64,000 nt of DNA, taken from Sphingomonas sp. PP-F2F-G114-C0414. Lineage in GTDB: Bacteria; Pseudomonadota; Alphaproteobacteria; Sphingomonadales; Sphingomonadaceae. The notes beneath the pieces are model-generated. The model was not told where the DNA came from and made no database searches. It was given only the letters and a program-made list of their open reading frames with translations. The translations under genes were made by a program, and so were the position numbers. The stretch is from positions 744,001 to 808,000 of the forward strand of contig NZ_RCWT01000009.1 in the NCBI RefSeq assembly GCF_003688595.1. Reading direction: 5' to 3'. Below are positions 60,119 to 64,000 of this stretch, one piece after another. Position 1 is the first letter of the stretch. Each line of letters begins with the position of its first letter.

Positions 60119-62146
60119 TTACTGGTCGAGGAAGCTCCGCATCTTCCGGCTGCGCGAAGGATGCTTCAGCTTGCGCAGCGCCTTAGCCTCGATCTGGCGG
60201 ATGCGTTCGCGCGTCACCGAGAACTGCTGGCCGACCTCTTCCAACGTGTGATCGGTGTTCATGCCGATGCCGAAGCGCATGCGTAGCACGCGCTCTTCGC
60301 GCGGGGTGAGCGATGCCAGCACGCGCGTGACCGTCTCCTTGAGGTTCGCCTGGATCGCGGCATCCACCGGGATGATCGCGTTCTTGTCCTCGATGAAGTC
60401 GCCGAGATGCGAATCCTCCTCGTCGCCGATCGGCGTTTCGAGGCTGATCGGCTCCTTGGCGATCTTCATCACCTTGCGCACCTTCTCGAGCGGCATGGAG
60501 AGGCGCTCGGCCATCTCCTCCGGGGTCGGTTCGCGGCCCTGCTCGTGGAGGAACTGGCGGCTGGTGCGGACCAGCTTGTTGATCGTCTCGATCATGTGGA
60601 CCGGGATACGGATGGTCCGCGCCTGGTCCGCGATCGAGCGGGTGATCGCCTGGCGGATCCACCACGTCGCATAGGTGCTGAACTTGTAGCCGCGGCGATA
60701 CTCGAACTTGTCGACCGCCTTCATCAGGCCGATATTGCCCTCCTGGATGAGATCCAGAAACTGAAGGCCGCGGTTCGTGTATTTCTTGGCGATCGAGATC
60801 ACCAGCCGCAGGTTCGCCTCGACCATTTCCTTCTTGGCGATACGCGCCTCGCGCTCGCCCTTCTGGACCATGTTGACGATCCGGCGGAACTCGGTGAGCG
60901 CCATGCCGGTCTGCTGCGTGATGTCGGCGATCTCGGCACGGATGCGCTCGACCGCCTCACCCTCGTTGGCGACGAACGCGGTCCACTTCTTATCGACCTT
61001 GTTGACCGTCGTCAGCCAGTTCTCGTCGATCTCGTGACCGATATAGCGATCGAGGAAGTCCTTGCGCGGCACCTTGTGGCGCTCGGCGAGGCGCAGCATC
61101 TGGCCGCCCAGCGCGGTCAGGCGACGGTTATAAGCGTAAAGCTGATCGACCAGATATTCGATCTTGGCGTTGTGGAACTGGACGCTCTCGACTTCCGCCG
61201 TGAGTTCCTCGCGCAGCTTCTGGTATTTGCGCTCGTCGGCCGCGGAGAAATCGCCGCCGATGCCCATCGCGTCGACGCGGCTCTGCTGGATCTTGCTGAA
61301 CTTCTTGTAGAGCGCGGTGATGCTGGCGAACCGCTCGAGCGCGATTGGTTTCAGCTGCTCTTCCATCTGCGCGAGGCTGAGGGTGTTGTCCTCCTCCTCG
61401 TCGTCCGATGCGCGCGGGGCGCGGCGCTCGCCGTCCTCGTCCTCGTCGGCGGACGGCTCTTCGGGCTCGGCCTCTTCCTTGAACGAAGGGCCGGCGTTCT
61501 TCTCGCTGATCTCGCCGTCGTCGGCTTCGCCGTCCTCGGCCATCGCTTCGGGCGCCGGGTCCTTCGACAACATCGCGTCGAGATCCATGATCTCGCGCAG
61601 CTGCATCGTGCCCTCGTTCAGCGCGGTCGACCAGTCGATGATCGCGTTGAAGGTGATCGGCGATTCGCAGAGACCGAGGATCATCGTGTCGCGACCCGCC
61701 TCGATACGCTTGGCGATCGCGATCTCGCCCTCGCGGCTGAGCAGCTCGACCGCGCCCATCTCGCGCAGGTACATGCGGACCGGATCGTCGGTGCGATCGA
61801 TGGTCTCTTTCTTCTTCTCGATCGCGGGGCCTGTGTCGGCATCCGCGTCGGCGGCCTCCGGCTCGTCCTCGTCATCCTTGGCGGGCTCGGTCTCGCCGTC
61901 CTCGCCGGCTTCGTCGTTCTCGACGATGTTGATGCCCATCTCGCTCAGCGCGGCGCTGATGTCCTCGATCTGGTCGGACGACATCTCGCCCTGCGGCAGC
62001 GCTTCGTTGAGCTGCTCATAGGTGATGTAGCCGCGCTTCTTGGCGCGCGCGATGACCTTCTTGATCGACGCATCGTTCATGTCGATCAGCGGCGCATCGC
62101 CGGTTTCGTTCGTCTCGGCGGGTTCCGCCATGTTCGCCTTAGCCAT
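60119..62146 (-). CDS. rpoD: RNA polymerase sigma factor RpoD (sigma-70)
   Basis: A 675-residue primary sigma factor. Region 1.1 lies at the N-terminus ([20 protein letters not shown]), followed by an acidic spacer, region 1.2 ([20 protein letters not shown]), a long non-conserved insert, region 2 ([40 protein letters not shown]), region 3 ([20 protein letters not shown]) and region 4 ([40 protein letters not shown]). The ATG at 62146 overlaps the dnaG stop (TGATG), so the two are coupled. Confidence 0.97.
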   Translation of the reverse strand: MAKANMAEPAETNETGDAPLIDMNDASIKKVIARAKKRGYITYEQLNEALPQGEMSSDQIEDISAALSEMGINIVENDEAGEDGETEPAKDDEDEPEAADADADTGPAIEKKKETIDRTDDPVRMYLREMGAVELLSREGEIAIAKRIEAGRDTMILGLCESPITFNAIIDWSTALNEGTMQLREIMDLDAMLSKDPAPEAMAEDGEADDGEISEKNAGPSFKEEAEPEEPSADEDEDGERRAPRASDDEEEDNTLSLAQMEEQLKPIALERFASITALYKKFSKIQQSRVDAMGIGGDFSAADERKYQKLREELTAEVESVQFHNAKIEYLVDQLYAYNRRLTALGGQMLRLAERHKVPRKDFLDRYIGHEIDENWLTTVNKVDKKWTAFVANEGEAVERIRAEIADITQQTGMALTEFRRIVNMVQKGEREARIAKKEMVEANLRLVISIAKKYTNRGLQFLDLIQEGNIGLMKAVDKFEYRRGYKFSTYATWWIRQAITRSIADQARTIRIPVHMIETINKLVRTSRQFLHEQGREPTPEEMAERLSMPLEKVRKVMKIAKEPISLETPIGDEEDSHLGDFIEDKNAIIPVDAAIQANLKETVTRVLASLTPREERVLRMRFGIGMNTDHTLEEVGQQFSVTRERIRQIEAKALRKLKHPSRSRKMRSFLDQ

Positions 62147-64000
62147 CAATCGCCCTCGGTACCCAACGCTCGGGCGTCTTCGTTCGACTGTACAAGATTT
62201 GCAAGTCGGACTTCCAACGCCTGTTTCTCTCTTACCATAGCCACTTGTCGTTCGAACGCATCTTCGGTGAAGTGCGTCTGCATCGCCGCGGTCGCCTGCT
62301 TGAGTGCCGCGTCTACCTCAGGGCGGGCGACCATGATCGCGATCGCCTCGTCGAGGTCGGCACGGACGCGGGCTGGATCGGCCGTGGTCTGCGTGAACGA
62401 ATAGGGCATCGTATCGGCTCTCAACAGGTCACTCGCGACTGAATTGAAACCGGACCTCGCCAATATGGTGAGCAAGCGCCCGCTATCAAGCTTCTGGTCC
62501 TCAAGTGCAACATCTACGACCGCTTCGAACAACCGCCCGAGCGCGCCGTCGATCATTTGCAGCGAGCCGAGCACCTCCATGTGACGCGCGATCTCGACCG
62601 GGTGGCGGATTAGGCCGGCGAGCACCGCCTTGGCCAATACGCGGTCGATGCCGGTGGCGAGGAAGGCCTTCGCGTCTTCGGTGACGGGGGCTGCGGGAGG
62701 TTTCCAGCCGCCTTTGGGGCGCTCGCCTCTGGGCACGAAGGGGGCGCGGACGGGTTTGAAATGCTCGTAGAAGCGGTTCTTGAACTCGGCGTGATATTGC
62801 TGCTTCACTGACGGGTCGGCGATGCCTTCGGCGAGTTCGTGGAGGCGGCGCTTGAGGCCGGCGCGCTGTTCGGGGGTGTCGAGCGCCTCCGCGGCGACTT
62901 CGGACGTCCAGAGCCGGTCGACGAGCTGTTCGGGGGTTTTCAGTAGCGCCTCGAACGCACCGGGACCGCCGGCGCGGACGAGGTCGTCGGGGTCCTGGCC
63001 TTGCGGGAGCGTGACGAAGGCGAGGCTGCGGCCGGGCGCCAGCAGCGGGAGCGCGCGGTGGGCGGCCCGGAGCGACGCCTTCTGGCCGGCGCCGTCGCCG
63101 TCGAAGCAGAGCAGGGGGACATCGACCATCCGCCACAGGCGTTCGAGCTGCGCTTCGGTAAGGGCCGTGCCGAGCGGGGCGACCGCTTCGCCGAAGCCGG
63201 CCTGGGCTAGCGCGATGACGTCCACATAGCCTTCGACCACCAGCACGCGGCCGGACTTGCGCGAGGCGGGGGCGGCCTTGTCGAGATTGTAGAGCGTGCG
63301 GCCCTTGTCGAAGAGTGGCGTGTCGGGGGAGTTGAGGTACTTCGGCTCGCCACCGTCGAGCACGCGTCCGCCGAACGCGATCGTCCGGCCGCGGGGGTCG
63401 CGGATCGGAATCATCAGGCGACCGCGGAACCGGTCGTACGGGTCCTTGCCTTCGACCGAAATGAGCATGCCGGACTCGACCAGCATCGGGTCGCCGTAGT
63501 CCTTCAGCGCGGTCTTGAGCTTGCCGCGGCTGTCGGGGGCGAACCCCATCCCGAACGCACGCGCCGTCTCGGGCCTGATTCCGCGGCGGTCGAGGAGCGC
63601 GCGGGCGTCGGTGCCGGGGAGGCCGTTGAGTTGTTCGGTGAACCAGTCGGCGGCGTCGGACATCACCTCGTGCAGGCCCTTGGCGCGCTCGGCCTTGGCG
63701 GCGGACTGGCGGTCCATCGCGGGCATGTCCATCCCGGCGGCCTGGGCGAGTTCCTTCACCGCATCCATGAAGGGGAGGCCGCGCTGGTCCGTCATCCACT
63801 TGATCGCGTCGCCGTGCGCCGAGCAGCCGAAGCAATGGTAGAAGCCCTTGTCGTCGTTGACGTAGAAGGAGGGCGTCTTCTCGTTGTGGAACGGGCAGCA
63901 GCCCTTGTGCTCGCGCCCGGCCTTGGTGAGCTTGGTGGTTTTGCCGACGAGGGCGCTGAGCGAGGTGCGGGCGCGGAGCTCGTCGAGGAATTGTGGGGTT
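62146..64000 (-). CDS. dnaG: DNA primase DnaG, 5' end outside window
   Basis: The frame runs to the window edge, so the first codons are missing. The visible N-terminus holds the zinc finger ([12 protein letters not shown], then [11 protein letters not shown]). It is followed by the RNA-polymerase domain ([20 protein letters not shown], then the TOPRIM strands [20 protein letters not shown] and [13 protein letters not shown] with the metal-binding acids) and a C-terminal DnaB-binding region. It makes primers for replication and is co-transcribed with rpoD, as is usual. Confidence 0.96.
   Translation of the reverse strand, partial: TPQFLDELRARTSLSALVGKTTKLTKAGREHKGCCPFHNEKTPSFYVNDDKGFYHCFGCSAHGDAIKWMTDQRGLPFMDAVKELAQAAGMDMPAMDRQSAAKAERAKGLHEVMSDAADWFTEQLNGLPGTDARALLDRRGIRPETARAFGMGFAPDSRGKLKTALKDYGDPMLVESGMLISVEGKDPYDRFRGRLMIPIRDPRGRTIAFGGRVLDGGEPKYLNSPDTPLFDKGRTLYNLDKAAPASRKSGRVLVVEGYVDVIALAQAGFGEAVAPLGTALTEAQLERLWRMVDVPLLCFDGDGAGQKASLRAAHRALPLLAPGRSLAFVTLPQGQDPDDLVRAGGPGAFEALLKTPEQLVDRLWTSEVAAEALDTPEQRAGLKRRLHELAEGIADPSVKQQYHAEFKNRFYEHFKPVRAPFVPRGERPKGGWKPPAAPVTEDAKAFLATGIDRVLAKAVLAGLIRHPVEIARHMEVLGSLQMIDGALGRLFEAVVDVALEDQKLDSGRLLTILARSGFNSVASDLLRADTMPYSFTQTTADPARVRADLDEAIAIMVARPEVDAALKQATAAMQTHFTEDAFERQVAMVREKQALEVRLANLVQSNEDARALGTEGD

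Noticed and set aside
60407..62404. 665-codon plus-strand frame opposite rpoD
   Set aside because: Antisense shadow of sigma-70, which is unmistakable.

Overview
The window is high-GC DNA from an alphaproteobacterium, most likely Sphingomonas or a close sphingomonad. This rests on the dnaG-rpoD, ffh-rpsP-rimM-trmD-rplS and yciB-ftsY-mtaB gene orders, on HWE/HisKA_2 histidine kinases with LOV domains, and on several families of short palindromic intergenic repeats. It is inferred from protein content alone; there is no rRNA or tRNA gene to place it more exactly.

Left part (1-17.8 kb) is mostly accessory. A caspase-like protease, a possible ADP-ribosyltransferase-fold protein and a GIY-YIG nuclease-like protein lie in one direction (232-3345), followed by a low-GC Mrr-like nuclease domain gene. 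Next comes a sensory cluster (4.9-11.3 kb): a PAS-winged-helix regulator, three HWE/HisKA_2 kinases (two with LOV photosensor motifs) and three stand-alone receiver proteins. After a RidA protein, a decayed renalase-like oxidoreductase and an aldo/keto reductase-LysR pair, there is a tight operon of small genes (15.1-17.7 kb) ending in an AlpA-type regulator. It is divergent from a ribbon-helix-helix gene and looks like the core of an integrated element without a visible integrase.

Middle part (17.9-47 kb) is housekeeping and catabolic: SleB-type and RlpA cell-wall proteins, an Att-like ABC exporter with a CrtC/AttH-like protein, an alpha-hydroxy-acid oxidase, a DUF1989 plus YqcI/YcgG pair next to a Crp/Fnr regulator, an M3 peptidase with an MHS transporter, an OmpR-type two-component system with an EF-hand protein, and a large acyl-CoA region (thioesterase, acyl-CoA ligase, GST, MFS, tandem TetR regulator, acyl-CoA dehydrogenase, zinc alcohol dehydrogenase, ACAD10/11-like phosphotransferase, two SDRs), then superoxide dismutase.

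Right part (47-64 kb) is conserved core: yciB, ftsY, mtaB, a GGDEF-EAL protein, a probable structured RNA with terminator, ffh, rpsP, rimM, trmD, rplS, a pseudouridine synthase, a small low-GC insertion, rpoD with a clear terminator, and dnaG, which is cut by the window end. Repeat families sit between many genes, and one copy lies in frame inside the acyl-CoA ligase gene.
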